A stretch of DNA of 64,000 nt from Anaerolineae bacterium (GTDB lineage: Bacteria > Chloroflexota > Anaerolineae > Aggregatilineales > Phototrophicaceae): contig JAJECX010000036.1 in assembly GCA_022821805.1 (NCBI GenBank), positions 33,508-97,507 on the forward strand, written 5' to 3'. The notes below the pieces were generated by a model. It made no database searches and had not been told where the DNA came from. It worked only from the letters and a program-made list of their open reading frames with translations. Both the position numbers and the translations under genes were made by a program. Below, in pieces: positions 63,860 to 64,000 of the stretch (positions are counted from its first letter, which is position 1; each line of letters opens with the position of its first letter).

Positions 63860-64000
63860 CTACCTGTATGGTCCAGCAGTGAGATGGTTCGGCTCAGCAT
63901 GAAAGTTTTCCGGGTTTTCCCGCCAGCGATCGCAGATAAACTCGTAGGGACTTCGCCCCTGCAATGTCTTGAGCCGTTTGGCAAAGTTGTAGGCTTGGAT
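63860..64000 (-). mobile_element. C-terminal end of an IS481-like transposase
   Basis: The frame open to the window edge ends at 63860. It reads IQAYNFAKRLKTLQGRSPYEF and ICDRWRENPENF, the C-terminal part of IS481-family integrase-type transposases. The rest of the element lies outside the window. Confidence 0.85.

Noticed and set aside
1..64000. tRNA genes, rRNA genes and CRISPR arrays
   Set aside because: I looked for GTTCGAATC-like T arms and for regular short spaced repeats and found none that form a full cloverleaf or array.

Overview
The window reads like a chromosomal segment of a free-living, moderately GC-rich bacterium, most probably a Chloroflexota (Anaerolineae-like) lineage. This is inferred from the gene mix: VanW and LytR-CpsA-Psr envelope proteins, FHA and kinase-like signalling proteins, a CofE-like F420 ligase, DUF4013 and YacL-type proteins, frequent TTG starts, and short dispersed GTAGGGGCGAC hairpin repeats. 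No 16S rRNA or other decisive marker is present, so the phylum is a guess. I saw no tRNA, rRNA or CRISPR array.

Layout. 1-3.3 kb: two tandem polytopic membrane paralogues on the minus strand, one cut by the window edge and one split by a single-base frameshift. 3.4-7 kb: a beta-lactamase-fold hydrolase and an FHA-sulfatase pair. 7.1-9 kb: the first ABC-type ATPase plus PIN-like nuclease pair. 9-12.7 kb: LCP cell-wall ligase, DinB-like protein, GatC and a nitrilase. 12.8-13.6 kb: an accessory gap with a 193-bp MITE (complete TIRs and 9-bp target duplication) beside a hairpin-rich element resembling an IS200/IS605 end or TnpB guide RNA without tnpB. 13.6-20.3 kb: a TPP enzyme, a subtilase, an ECF sigma factor, a TetR regulator, a CAP-LysM protein and a class IV aminotransferase. 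20.3-23.4 kb: fur-thiolase-CoA transferase operon. 23.6-26.6 kb: FAD oxidoreductase, a FetA-like ATPase and TrmD. 26.6-31.3 kb: a fucose-isomerase-like gene divergent from a sugar ABC importer that lacks its own ATPase.

31.4-33.5 kb holds a GNAT enzyme, a YjjX-type NTPase and the FetB permease. The 3' end of fetB is repeated 470 bp downstream, flanking a frameshifted DUF433 gene. The second ATPase-PIN pair follows at once (34.0-35.9 kb). 36.3-49.1 kb: a YcaQ-like glycosylase, a VWA protein, a sucrase/ferredoxin-like protein, VanW, a SWIM protein, CofE, a large TSP3/SH3/propeller protein and an atypical kinase. 49.5-52.4 kb: a single-chain MmeI-like restriction-modification enzyme between two small coiled-coil genes. 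52.7-64 kb: enoyl-CoA hydratase, a GT9 glycosyltransferase, a YacL-type PIN-TRAM protein, PepF, RfaE2-like cytidylyl/adenylyltransferase, a stand-alone rpsD, a PhyH dioxygenase, and the end of an IS481-like transposase at the right edge.

The most interesting candidate for an undescribed system is the two-gene ATPase-PIN module, present twice with the same gene order, strand and overlapping-gene arrangement. Its two nuclease partners are highly diverged but keep the same acidic motifs. Two further defence-like or mobile features (the MmeI-like enzyme and the duplicated fetB end) lie in the same window.
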